NCBI GenBank assembly: GCA_937907455.1
Contig: CALESQ010000103.1
Location: 1 to 26,973 of the forward strand
Length of the DNA: 26,973 nt
Direction: 5' to 3'
Source of the DNA: an uncultured Caldilineales bacterium
GTDB lineage: Bacteria; Chloroflexota; Anaerolineae; JAAEKA01
Shown here: positions 1-7,085 of the stretch, piece after piece
Layout: every line of letters begins with the position of its first letter
Position numbering within the stretch: the first letter of the stretch is position 1
The notes under the pieces: model-generated
Database searches by the model: none
What the model was told of the DNA's origin: nothing
Seen by the model: only the letters and a program-made list of their open reading frames with translations
Position numbers and translations under genes: made by a program

Positions 1-5
1 TCCAT
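1..5 (-). CDS. Start of a divergent gene, cut by the window edge
   Basis: On the minus strand an ATG (bases 5 to 3) is preceded by AGGAGGAG (bases 12-19) at a spacing of 6 bases, which is an excellent ribosome site. Only the first codon and part of the second lie inside the window, so the product cannot be named. The gene diverges from the pantothenate operon and shares the 6-262 control region with it. Confidence 0.55.
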
Positions 6-126
6 GGTGACTCCTCCTGAATGCTGTTAGGTTCTTCTGCAAGTCCCAGTCTGGCATAAGGAGGAGTCTTCTGCTACTTGGCATTATCGCGACTTTTGAG
101 AAGCCCTGAAAAAGGCCTTCAGGCCC

Positions 127-155
127 TTGCATTTTTTGCAAAAACAAGTGATAAT
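127..155 (+). promoter_or_regulatory. Predicted sigma-70 promoter of the pan operon
   Basis: TTGCAT (127-132), a 17-nt spacer, then GATAAT (150-155). The -10 box matches the consensus at 5 of 6 positions; the -35 box is weaker. It lies about 108 nt upstream of panB, in the only sizeable gap before the operon. Read by eye. Confidence 0.45.
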
Positions 156-161
156 ATCACT
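147..161. promoter_or_regulatory. 15-bp palindrome overlapping the panB -10 box, candidate operator
   Basis: AGTGATAATATCACT is a perfect palindrome with 7-bp arms around one central base. It covers the predicted -10 box of the pan promoter and lies between two divergent genes. This is the geometry of a repressor operator for a dimeric regulator. The regulator is unknown. Confidence 0.4.
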
Positions 162-262
162 ATCAGCCGCATCCACTGGAACGGCATGATCACACCCTGA
201 TAGCAGGCAGCCAGCCGGCTGCAACCCCGGCGTTTCGGACTCTACCCCACAAGGAGGGTACC

Positions 263-1162
263 ATGTCAACCACGCAGATAGCCTCTTCCGCGCCCGCCGT
301 GGCGGCGCGCGCCAAAATCACCACCCGCAAGCTCCAACAGAAAAAACAGCGCGGCGAGCGTATCTCCATGCTCACCGCCTACGACTACATGACGGCCCAG
401 CTCGTAGACCAAGCAGGCATTGACTGTTTGCTGGTCGGCGATTCGCTGGGCATGGTTGTTTTAGGGCATACCACCACCCTGCCTGTCACCATGGAGGATA
501 TGCTGCATCACTGCAAGGCTGTGGCGCGCGGCGCCCAAAGCCCGCTGCTGGTTGGCGACATGCCCTTTATGTCCTACCAGGTTTCCACTGCCGAGGCTGT
601 ACGCAATGCCGGACGCTTCCTGCAGGAAGCGGGCATGGATGCAGTCAAGCTGGAAGGTGGCCGCGAGCGCGCCGAGGCGGTGCGCCAAATCGTGGCCGCA
701 GGCATTCCGGTGATGGGGCACATCGGCCTTACCCCCCAGAGCGTGGCCCAGTTCGGCGGTTTTGTGCCACAGGGCAAAACCGCGGCCGCAGCCGCACGGC
801 TGCTGGAAGATGCGTTGATCCTGCAGGAGGCAGGCTGCTTCAGCATCGTGCTGGAAGCGGCTCCGCTGCAACTGGGCGAATTGATCAGCAGTCGCCTTGC
901 GATACCGGTAATCGGTATCGGCGCAGGCGCAGGCTGTGACGGCCAGGTTCTGGTGATCCACGATCTGTTGGGGTTGTTCGATCGTTTTGTACCCAAGTTT
1001 GCCCGGCAATACCGCACCCTGCGCAGCGAAATGATTGCCGCTCTAGGCGAATACAAGGCCGATGTTGAAGCGGGCCGCTTTCCGACAGGGGAACACAGCT
1101 TCGAAATGAACACAGATCAGTGGGCTTTATTGCAAGAGCAACTTACTGCGCAGGCTTCATAA
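263..1162 (+). CDS. panB: 3-methyl-2-oxobutanoate hydroxymethyltransferase
   Basis: PanB transfers the hydroxymethyl group of 5,10-methylene-THF to alpha-ketoisovalerate, giving ketopantoate; it is the first committed step of pantothenate synthesis and is cytosolic. The 299-aa protein keeps the family landmarks: the Mg-binding acidic residues at D60 (VGDSLG), D99 (VGDMPF) and E131 (KLEGG), HIGLTPQS at 153-160, and the catalytic-type Glu in IVLEAAP (E198). An N-terminal extension of about 20 residues (Ala/Thr/Lys-rich) makes it slightly longer than the usual 260-280 aa. The start is fixed by AAGGAGG at 251-257, 5 nt before ATG. It is the first gene of the panB-panE-panC-coaX run. Family assignment is secure. 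Confidence 0.97.
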   Translation: MSTTQIASSAPAVAARAKITTRKLQQKKQRGERISMLTAYDYMTAQLVDQAGIDCLLVGDSLGMVVLGHTTTLPVTMEDMLHHCKAVARGAQSPLLVGDMPFMSYQVSTAEAVRNAGRFLQEAGMDAVKLEGGRERAEAVRQIVAAGIPVMGHIGLTPQSVAQFGGFVPQGKTAAAAARLLEDALILQEAGCFSIVLEAAPLQLGELISSRLAIPVIGIGAGAGCDGQVLVIHDLLGLFDRFVPKFARQYRTLRSEMIAALGEYKADVEAGRFPTGEHSFEMNTDQWALLQEQLTAQAS

Positions 1163-1187
1163 GCCAGCTACTAATTCAGGAGCAGCA

Positions 1188-2108
1188 ATGGACAGCAGCT
1201 CACGCATTTTAATTGTTGGCAGCGGCGCGCTCGCTACTCTGTTCGGCGCGCGGCTGGCTGCCGCGGGCAACGCCGTCACCCTGCTGGGTACGTGGCCGGA
1301 GGCACTTACCGCGCTCAACACCTACGGCGCGCGTCTGACCGCCGGTGATAGCGGCAGCGAACAGGCCTGGCCGGTGCATGCCGTGGATGATTCGCGCCAA
1401 TGCCACGGTATTCGTTATGCGCTGGTGCTGGTGAAAGCCTGGCAAACCGCACGCGCAGCCGCTCAGTTGGCTGAATGCCTGGCGGATGACGGCGTGGCGC
1501 TTACCCTGCAAAACGGCTGGGGTAACCGCGAGCAGTTGCAAGAGGTGTTAGGCCCGGCGCGGGTAGCCGCAGGCGTCACCACATTGGGTGCCACCCTGCT
1601 GAAGCCAGGCCGAGTACGCGCCGCCGGTAATGGCCCCATCACCGTGGGCGAACACCCGGCCTTGCCGCCGCTGCTCCATCGCCTCAGCGACGCAGGCTTC
1701 ACCGTAGCCAGCAGCACCGATATAGATGGCCTGCTCTGGGGCAAGCTGGTCATCAATGCAGCCATCAACCCCCTCACCGCCATCATGCGTATCCGCAACG
1801 GCAAGCTGCTGGAAGAACCGCTGCGCGGCCTGGCAAGCATAATGGCAGAAGAAGCCGCTGCTACCGGTCGCGCGCGGGGCCTGCAATTGCCTTTTGCCGA
1901 TGCCACCGCAGCGATGCTGGAGGTAGCACAGCGCACTGCCGACAACTATTCTTCGATGTGTCAGGACTTGCTCAACGAACGGCCTACTGAAATTGATGCC
2001 ATCAACGGTGTGGTGGCCCGCGAAGCTGAACGGTTGGGCGTGCTTGCCCCTAACAACCATGCCTTTTGGTATTTAATCAGCAACGGCTTGACCGAGGTTT
2101 TGCAATGA
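1188..2108 (+). CDS. panE: 2-dehydropantoate 2-reductase (ketopantoate reductase)
   Basis: This enzyme reduces ketopantoate to pantoate with NADPH, the second step of the pathway. The 306-aa protein has an N-terminal Rossmann fold with the variant glycine motif GSGALATLFG (11-20), K83 in LVKAWQT, QNG at 108-110, and the catalytic segment GKLVINAAINPLTA around K186, N190 and N194. The C-terminal half carries the helical ApbA/PanE_C domain. AGGAG at 1178-1182 lies 5 nt before the ATG. It begins 25 nt after panB, and its stop overlaps the panC start as ATGA, which suggests translational coupling. Nothing looks damaged. Confidence 0.95.
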   Translation: MDSSSRILIVGSGALATLFGARLAAAGNAVTLLGTWPEALTALNTYGARLTAGDSGSEQAWPVHAVDDSRQCHGIRYALVLVKAWQTARAAAQLAECLADDGVALTLQNGWGNREQLQEVLGPARVAAGVTTLGATLLKPGRVRAAGNGPITVGEHPALPPLLHRLSDAGFTVASSTDIDGLLWGKLVINAAINPLTAIMRIRNGKLLEEPLRGLASIMAEEAAATGRARGLQLPFADATAAMLEVAQRTADNYSSMCQDLLNERPTEIDAINGVVAREAERLGVLAPNNHAFWYLISNGLTEVLQ

Positions 2109-2962
2109 ACGTAGTAGAAACACTACCCGCACTGCGCGCGGCCCGTGCCGCGCTGCCGGGCAGCGTGGGACTGGTTCCCACAATGGGTTATCTGCACACC
2201 GGCCACATGGCGCTGGTAGAGCGCGCCCGCAGCGAATGCCGCAGCGTCGCTGCCAGCATCTTCGTCAACCCGGCGCAGTTTGGCCCCAGCGAAGATCTGG
2301 CTGCCTATCCTCGCAATCTGCCGCGCGATCTGGCTATGCTGGAAGCGGCTGGGGTAGACCTGGTGTGGACCCCTGCGCCGGAAACGGTCTACCCCCCGGA
2401 TTTTCAGACCTGGATCAACGTCGAAGACTTGGCACTCCCGTTGGAAGGCGCACAGCGTCCCGGCCATTTCCGTGGCGTAGCCACGGTGGTTGCCAAGCTC
2501 TTCAACGCCTTTCAACCTGATCGCGCCTATTTTGGTCAAAAGGACGCGCAGCAGGTTGCTGTGATCCGCCAAATGGTGCGCGACCTGAACTTTCCGCTGG
2601 AGGTGGTGGTGTGCCCCACACTGCGCGAAAACGATGGCCTGGCACTCTCCAGCCGCAACGCTTATCTGACACCGGAGCAGCGCGCGGCTGCGCCGGTGCT
2701 ACAGCGTGCCCTGAGCGCGGCTGCGCTGGCTTTCACCACCGGTGAGCGTGATGCCGATGGCCTGCGTGCCTTGATGGCCGAAGTGATTGCGGCTGAACCG
2801 CTGGCGCGCTGCCAATATGTGTCTTGTGCCCACCCCTTGACTCTGCAGGAACTGCACGGCCCAGTGCGGCAAGCCCTGCTATCCATGGCCGTATACATCG
2901 GCAAAACCCGCCTGATTGATAACCTGGTTCTGGGAGATTTTGACCATGCTGCTAGTCATTGA
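2105..2962 (+). CDS. panC: Pantothenate synthetase (pantoate-beta-alanine ligase)
   Basis: PanC joins pantoate and beta-alanine using ATP, through a pantoyl-adenylate. From the ATG at 2105 it is 285 aa, the normal family length. Visible motifs are PTMGYLHTGH (25-34; a HIGH-like nucleotide motif, with Tyr and Thr where many relatives have Ala and Glu), FVNPAQFGP, FGQKDAQQ (143-150) and RENDGLALSSRN (174-185, KMSKS-like region). The reading frame is open further upstream, but the 2105 start gives the standard N-terminus, overlaps the panE stop (ATGA) and has GAGG at 2094-2097. Its last 17 nt overlap coaX. Confidence 0.96.
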   Translation: MNVVETLPALRAARAALPGSVGLVPTMGYLHTGHMALVERARSECRSVAASIFVNPAQFGPSEDLAAYPRNLPRDLAMLEAAGVDLVWTPAPETVYPPDFQTWINVEDLALPLEGAQRPGHFRGVATVVAKLFNAFQPDRAYFGQKDAQQVAVIRQMVRDLNFPLEVVVCPTLRENDGLALSSRNAYLTPEQRAAAPVLQRALSAAALAFTTGERDADGLRALMAEVIAAEPLARCQYVSCAHPLTLQELHGPVRQALLSMAVYIGKTRLIDNLVLGDFDHAASH

Positions 2963-3716
2963 CATTGGCAACACCAACATTACCCTGGGCGTATATCAGG
3001 GCGACCAACTGGGCGCGCGCTGGCGATTGGCAACGGCGCACGACCGTATGCCGGATGAATACGGGCTGCAATTTCTGGGCCTGTTGAATCATGCCGGCAT
3101 TGCCCTGTCCGAAATCACCGGCCTGTGTCTGGCCTCGGTGGTGCCGGGTCTTACCGGAAAACTTCAGGACACCTGTCGTGATTATCTGCGCCAGGAACCG
3201 TTGGTGGTAAACACGGGCATTAAAACCGGCGTGCGTGTACGCGTAGACTATCCGCAGGGTGTAGGCGCTGATCGCGTGGTAGATGCCGCTGCGGTGAAAC
3301 ATCTTTACGGCGGGCCGGCCTGCGTGGTAGATTTCGGCACAGCTACCACCTTCGATGCGGTCTCAGCCGAAGGTGACTATCTGGGCGGGGCCATTGCTCC
3401 GGGCATTGGCATTGCCGCCGAGGCGCTTTTTACCCGCACCGCGCAGTTGCCGCGGGTCAACCTGCAACGTCCGCCCGCTGTAATTGGGCGCAACACCGTG
3501 CATGCCATGCAATCCGGCCTGGTGTTCGGCTATGCCAGCCTGGTGGAGGGCATGGTGGCGCGCTTTCGCAACGAGCTGGGCAGCACCATGAAGGTGATTG
3601 CCACCGGTGGCCTGGCCGAGACCATGGCGCAGGAAACCAGCGCCATTGACATCATCGCGCCGTGGCTGACCCTAGACGGCCTGCGTGTGATCTGGGATTT
3701 GAACCAAAAGCGGTAA
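2946..3716 (+). CDS. coaX: Type III pantothenate kinase
   Basis: CoaX phosphorylates pantothenate, the first step from vitamin B5 to CoA. Type III kinases are ASKHA-fold enzymes that, unlike CoaA, are typically not feedback-inhibited by CoA. The 256-aa protein has the phosphate-1 motif DIGNTN (6-11), GADRVVDA (from 107), VDFGTATTFD (catalytic/K+ site region, D129) and GGAIAPGI (147-154). The ATG at 2946 has GGGAG at 2932-2936 and places DIGNTN at the usual position; the longer open frame from 2916 lacks support. It overlaps the panC end by 17 nt, so biosynthesis and use of pantothenate are made from one message. Confidence 0.96.
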   Translation: MLLVIDIGNTNITLGVYQGDQLGARWRLATAHDRMPDEYGLQFLGLLNHAGIALSEITGLCLASVVPGLTGKLQDTCRDYLRQEPLVVNTGIKTGVRVRVDYPQGVGADRVVDAAAVKHLYGGPACVVDFGTATTFDAVSAEGDYLGGAIAPGIGIAAEALFTRTAQLPRVNLQRPPAVIGRNTVHAMQSGLVFGYASLVEGMVARFRNELGSTMKVIATGGLAETMAQETSAIDIIAPWLTLDGLRVIWDLNQKR

Positions 3717-3856
3717 GATGAGATAAATGGGCAAGGAACCAGGAGAGCGGTCACCAGTGAACAGCAAACAGATCAGACCCTGCGGCGCTAACCTCTGTTA
3801 CCTCGTCACCTTGCCGCCCTTGCCTGCTCATCCTGATAAATGGAGATTGAACTAAA
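3717..3856. other. coaX-panD spacer with decayed repeat-like sequence
   Basis: This 140-nt gap separates panD from the otherwise overlapping pan genes. Around 3744-3770 it holds AGCGGTCACCAGTGAACAG-like sequence resembling the GTGAGC/GTGAAC run at 6090-6125. A weak promoter-like pair (TTGCCG at 3811, GATAAA at 3835, 18-nt spacing) is present but lies almost on the panD ribosome site. No terminator was seen, so panD may still be cotranscribed. Confidence 0.3.
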
Positions 3857-4228
3857 ATGCTGCGACAAATGTTGCTAGGAAAAATTCACCGTGCGGTGGT
3901 TACCGGCGCGGATGTAAACTATGTTGGCTCGATCACAGTAGATCCGGTGCTGCTGGAGGCATCGGGCATTTTACCCTACGAACGCGTGCAGGTGGTAGAC
4001 GTGGAAAACGGCGCGCGGTTGGAAACCTATACCATCCCCGGCAAGCCCGGGCAGGGTGAGATTCAGCTCAACGGTGCGGCGGCACGGCTAGTGGCCGTGG
4101 GTGATCACGTTATCATCATGGCCTACACGCTGATGAACGACGATGAAGCCGCGGCGCACCGTCCCAAAGTTGTGTTGGTGGGCGAAAACAACCGCATCAA
4201 ACGTCAGTTTCACTATGGCGATGCCTGA
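3857..4228 (+). CDS. panD: Aspartate 1-decarboxylase, pyruvoyl-dependent proenzyme
   Basis: PanD decarboxylates L-aspartate to beta-alanine for PanC. The 123-aa proenzyme cleaves itself between Gly24 and Ser25 to make the pyruvoyl cofactor. G24-S25 is present in YVGSITVD, with K9, H11 and Y58 (ETYTIPG) at the canonical numbers, as are NGAAARL and GDHVIIMAY. Length and motifs are standard. The start is the first ATG, with GGAG at 3842-3845, 11 nt upstream. It completes the pantothenate set in this locus. Its function as an active decarboxylase is well supported because every processing residue is in place. Confidence 0.96.
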   Translation: MLRQMLLGKIHRAVVTGADVNYVGSITVDPVLLEASGILPYERVQVVDVENGARLETYTIPGKPGQGEIQLNGAAARLVAVGDHVIIMAYTLMNDDEAAAHRPKVVLVGENNRIKRQFHYGDA

Positions 4229-4286
4229 TCGCTGAAAAAGGTGGGAAAGAGTAAACAAAATCGTAAAAAACCTCGTTTATAGCATT

Positions 4287-4348
4287 AGATGCAGCGATTG
4301 AGTTTGATAGTAAAAAAGGGCGACAGAAGAAAGTATAAAGCTGCATCT
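4287..4348 (+). promoter_or_regulatory. Long-range 9-bp stem upstream of the LysM gene
   Basis: AGATGCAGC (4287-4295) is exactly complementary to GCTGCATCT (4340-4348). Between them is an A-rich, G-containing stretch that includes a possible -10 (TATAAA, 4334-4339). If transcription starts upstream, this forms the first helix of the LysM leader. If the TATAAA box is the promoter, the repeat is a DNA element instead. Confidence 0.3.
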
Positions 4349-4365
4349 GTAGAGTGAAGATGGTT

Positions 4366-4397
4366 GAGAGGCGATGGAAAAAATTTCATCGCCTCTC
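4366..4397 (+). promoter_or_regulatory. 11-bp stem-loop in the LysM-gene leader
   Basis: GAGAGGCGATG (4366-4376) pairs perfectly with CATCGCCTCTC (4387-4397) across a 10-nt A/T-rich loop that can add A-U pairs. It ends 38 nt before the AGGAGG site of the LysM gene. It has no following T-tract, so it is probably not a terminator; an mRNA-stabilising or protein-binding hairpin is more likely. Confidence 0.4.
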
Positions 4398-4449
4398 TGC
4401 CGGCATTATCGGTAAGCCCAATTCACAGCTATTGCAGGAGGTTTTGTCT

Positions 4450-4884
4450 ATGTTTACCAAACCGATCACCCGCTCTGTTCGCTTGCTCTTGTGTACGCTG
4501 GCATTGCTGTTAGCCTTGCTGCCTGCGACTGTAGCTGCGGCTCCGGCTGAAGCGGCTGTTGCCGCAGGCGAAGGGTGCAGCAGCTTTCATACCGTCACCC
4601 GCGGCCAAACGCTGTGGAGCATCGCCCGCTGGTACGGCGTGTCTGTCGAAACCCTGCAACGCGTCAACCGCATCCTCGACCCCAACCGCATCTACGCCGG
4701 ACAACTGCTGTGCATTCCTATTGGCGCTGGTGGTGGCACAACCCACGTAATACAGCGCGGCGAAACCCTCTCCAGCATTGCCCGCCTTTACGGCACCACC
4801 TGGCAATGTCTGGCGCACCGCAACCATATCCCCAACCCCAACCATATTCGCGCCGGCCAGTTGCTGATCATTGCCTACTGCTAG
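4450..4884 (+). CDS. Secreted protein with two LysM domains
   Basis: This is a 144-aa exported protein. Residues 1 to about 33 form a signal peptide (MFTKPITRSVR, then a Leu-rich core ending near TVAAAPAEA). Two LysM modules follow: SFHTVTRGQTLWSIARWYG...AGQLLCIP and THVIQRGETLSSIARLYG...AGQLLIIAYC. LysM modules bind N-acetylglucosamine-containing glycans, so it probably sits in or near the cell wall or envelope. No hydrolase domain is present, so it may be a binding or scaffold protein. The start at 4450 is set by AGGAGG (4436-4441); the longer open frame from 4354 would put a basic, non-signal stretch in front. Four Cys could form disulfides. The leader is unusually structured and a two-way terminator follows. 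Confidence 0.85.
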   Translation: MFTKPITRSVRLLLCTLALLLALLPATVAAAPAEAAVAAGEGCSSFHTVTRGQTLWSIARWYGVSVETLQRVNRILDPNRIYAGQLLCIPIGAGGGTTHVIQRGETLSSIARLYGTTWQCLAHRNHIPNPNHIRAGQLLIIAYC

Positions 4885-4902
4885 GGTTGCACATCGCAAA
4901 AT

Positions 4903-4936
4903 AAAAAGAGGAATGCTCGCGGGCGTTCCTCTTTTT
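4903..4936. terminator. Bidirectional terminator between the LysM gene and mscL
   Basis: AAAAAGAGGAA (4903-4913) and TTCCTCTTTTT (4926-4936) form an 11-bp stem, extended inward by short pairs, with A-tract and T-tract built into the arms. It therefore works on both strands, ending the plus-strand LysM gene and the minus-strand mscL transcript. Confidence 0.85.
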
Positions 4937-4964
4937 GTAGTTAAACCAGGCCGTTCAGCAAGAT

Positions 4965-5330
4965 TTACTTGCGGCGCAGCAGGTCGCGAATCTCGCGCAG
5001 CAGCACGACGTCCTCGGCCGGGGCCGCAGGAGCCGCCGCCTTGGGCTTGCTCATCTTGTTGAAGCTGCGAACCACCATGAACAGCACAAAGGCAATGATC
5101 AGGAAGTAGACAATGGACTGAATGAACTTGCCATACGCTACCACGGCATCGCCCACGGTAAAGGCCAGCGAGGTAAAATCAACGCCGCCAAGCGCCAAAC
5201 CAACCAACGGCATGATAATGTCATCGGTCAGAGACTTAACGATAGCGCCGAACGCAGCGCCGATAATGACCGCAACCGCCAGGTCGAGGACATTACCCTT
5301 CATGATAAAATCTTTAAATTCCTTAAGCAT
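4965..5330 (-). CDS. mscL: Large-conductance mechanosensitive channel
   Basis: MscL is a homopentameric inner-membrane pore that opens under membrane tension to release solutes during osmotic downshock. The 121-aa protein starts with the amphipathic N-terminal helix MLKEFKDFIMKGNVLDLAVAV, followed by TM1 (about 14-40, with the Gly/Ala-rich gate IIGAAFGAIVKSL), a short periplasmic loop, TM2 (about 66-88, FIQSIVYFLIIAFVLFMVV) and a charged C-terminal helix after an Ala/Pro linker (EDVVLLREIRDLLRRK). It is a compact member (E. coli 136 aa), mainly because of the short loop. AGGAGG at 5337-5342 fixes the start. Confidence 0.96.
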   Translation of the reverse strand: MLKEFKDFIMKGNVLDLAVAVIIGAAFGAIVKSLTDDIIMPLVGLALGGVDFTSLAFTVGDAVVAYGKFIQSIVYFLIIAFVLFMVVRSFNKMSKPKAAAPAAPAEDVVLLREIRDLLRRK

Positions 5331-5432
5331 GAGAGCCTCCTGTCAGATATGATGAATAAGGTGTCCCTCCGCGTAGGGACTTACTGAAAGTTAACCAGAT
5401 ACAAACTGGCATCTGACTACCTTCTAAGCGTT

Positions 5433-5460
5433 ATTATACGCGTTTTTACAGGCATACCAA
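5433..5460 (-). promoter_or_regulatory. Predicted sigma-70 promoter for mscL
   Basis: On the minus strand TTGGTA (5460-5455), a 16-nt spacer and a perfect TATAAT (5438-5433). Predicted initiation falls near 5426, giving a leader of about 95 nt before mscL. Confidence 0.6.
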
Positions 5461-5506
5461 AAACAACAAGGAGTCATCCAACGTCGTAATTCTGCCTGAG
5501 ATAGAG

Positions 5507-6088
5507 CTATTGGCTGCTGTCTGACTGAACGCGCACTTCCCCGCGCTGATGAGGAAAGCGCGGTGTAATAGCTTCATAAAAGCGGGCTACCGCTTCCATA
5601 TCGGCATGGATATTGCCGCTGGGGATAATCTGCCCGCCAATACCCACAACCTTGCGCGCGTAGTCAGCATAGCCCAGCATAATCGGCACGCCAGCATTAA
5701 GCGCGATATAGTAGAAACCGCTTTTCCAGTATCTTGCGCCGCGACGCGTGCCTTCGGGAGCTATGGCTACACGGAAAGAGGAGGAAGCGTTAAAGCGATC
5801 CACCACCTGCTGCACGAAGTTGTTGCGCGAGGAACGTACCACCGGGATACCGCCTAAGCGACGCATCACCCACCCCAACGGCCAGCGAAATGCGCTATCC
5901 TTGGCGATCCAGTTAAAACGCAGATCGGTATCGAACAACAAAAACAACGTCATAAAAAAATCCATGTTGGTGGTGTGATGCGCACCCACAATCACGCATT
6001 TTGCAGGAACAGGCACAGTGACTTCAGTGCGCCAACCAATAAGGCGCAGGATCAGACGGGTCAGCGGACGCAGGATGAATTTGGACAT
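5507..6088 (-). CDS. PlsC-like lysophospholipid/glycerol-phosphate acyltransferase family protein
   Basis: A 193-aa protein of the LPLAT superfamily. Motif I is HHTTNMDF, giving the catalytic H-X4-D pair at H38/D43. Motif III is APEGTR (110-115), the glycerol-phosphate binding loop. GGIPVVR (79-85) is the region between them. The N-terminus is basic with a hydrophobic stretch (FILRPLTRLILRLIGW) likely to lie on the membrane. It would transfer an acyl group in phospholipid or glycolipid synthesis; short members like this are often named 1-acyl-sn-glycerol-3-phosphate acyltransferase, but the acceptor is not certain. No clear ribosome site precedes the ATG at 6088. It is transcribed toward mscL with a gap holding the mscL promoter, so the two are probably separate units. 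Confidence 0.85.
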   Translation of the reverse strand: MSKFILRPLTRLILRLIGWRTEVTVPVPAKCVIVGAHHTTNMDFFMTLFLLFDTDLRFNWIAKDSAFRWPLGWVMRRLGGIPVVRSSRNNFVQQVVDRFNASSSFRVAIAPEGTRRGARYWKSGFYYIALNAGVPIMLGYADYARKVVGIGGQIIPSGNIHADMEAVARFYEAITPRFPHQRGEVRVQSDSSQ

Positions 6089-6089
6089 A

Positions 6090-6125
6090 GTGAACGATCA
6101 GCGGTGAGCGGTGAGCAGTGAACCA
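6090..6125. repeat. Short degenerate tandem repeat (GTGAGC/GTGAAC units)
   Basis: Upstream of the acyltransferase, GTGAACGATC is followed by GCGGTGAGC GGTGAGCAGTGAAC, an irregular array of 7-8 nt units. A similar sequence occurs in the coaX-panD gap (3744-3770). It looks like a decayed intergenic simple repeat. The rest of the 6089-6297 gap shows nothing else I can name. Confidence 0.45.
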
Positions 6126-6297
6126 GCACGGTGATGCAGATTATAGGCAGTATCGCGTGGCTGTCCAATCACTGGCAGGCCAACGTGCAGGAAGCAGCGA
6201 TTAGGCAGGGTGTGCCGCGTAGCATACAATAAGGGCGTCATTCAAAGGCGCTTACCTATCTCCCCATCAAATCCTATCAAGAAAGCAGGCAGCAGTT

Positions 6298-7068
6298 ATG
6301 GCGCGTCGTTCTCATCTTAACCCCGCACGCTTCGATCTGCCCGGGGGGCCGCAGGGCATTTTGCTGATTCACGGTTTCACCGGCGCTCCCACCGAAATGC
6401 GCCTGCTAGGCGATTACCTCCACGCGCGCGGCATGACGGTCAGCGCGCCGCTGCTGCCAGGTCACGGTACTTCGGTGGAGGATATGACGCGCAGCACCTG
6501 GCAACAATGGACGCAATGCGTGGAAGATGCACTGACTGAGTTACGCAGCCGCTGCAATACACTATTCGTAGGTGGCCTGTCCATGGGATCGCTGCTCACG
6601 CTCTATCTGGCGATCCAGCATCAGGATTTGGCTGGCGCGCTGGTGTTCTCGCCCGCGCTGAAAATCGCTGATCGCCGCGCTGCCCTGGCTCCGCTGCTCC
6701 GGCATGTGCTGCACACTGTATCCAAAGGCCCCAACGCCGATGCCGATCTGACCAGCCCCACCGCGGCCCAGCACTTGTGGAGCTACGAAGAGATGCCGGT
6801 AAATTCCATCGCCCAACTCCAACGACTGCGCCGCTACGTCAAAGGCCACCTGGCTGAGGTGCATTGTCCGCTGCTGGTGGTACATAGCACCGGTGATCCC
6901 ACGATCCACCGCAACAGTGCACGGGCGGTATTTGAAGGCGTAGCAACACCCGCAGGCCAGAAGCACCTGCTCACTGTCCACAATTCCGGCCATAACCTCA
7001 TGGTAGACAGCGAGTGGCAAGACATTGCCGCACGCTGCTGGGAGTTTATTCAAAACAGTCATCGGTAA
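6298..7068 (+). CDS. Alpha/beta hydrolase, Est30-like carboxylesterase/lipase
   Basis: A 256-aa alpha/beta-hydrolase. The oxyanion strand is ILLIHGFTGAP (21-31). The nucleophile elbow is GGLSMGS with S95, and the acid and base are D200 (HSTGDPTIH) and H232 (HNSGHNL), so the Ser-Asp-His triad is complete. LPGHGTS and the small cap resemble the Est30/monoacylglycerol-lipase group of thermophile carboxylesterases. It has no signal peptide and should be cytosolic. The start is the ATG at 6298 with only a weak GGCAG upstream. The next gene begins 17 nt after its stop, suggesting one message, though no shared pathway is evident. The substrate cannot be read from sequence. Confidence 0.88.
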   Translation: MARRSHLNPARFDLPGGPQGILLIHGFTGAPTEMRLLGDYLHARGMTVSAPLLPGHGTSVEDMTRSTWQQWTQCVEDALTELRSRCNTLFVGGLSMGSLLTLYLAIQHQDLAGALVFSPALKIADRRAALAPLLRHVLHTVSKGPNADADLTSPTAAQHLWSYEEMPVNSIAQLQRLRRYVKGHLAEVHCPLLVVHSTGDPTIHRNSARAVFEGVATPAGQKHLLTVHNSGHNLMVDSEWQDIAARCWEFIQNSHR

Positions 7069-7085
7069 CCAAAGACGCAGCCTGA

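Noticed and set aside
4229..4449. c-di-AMP (ydaO) or c-di-GMP riboswitch upstream of the LysM gene
   Set aside because: I could not find the conserved core sequences of either class, only two simple stems.
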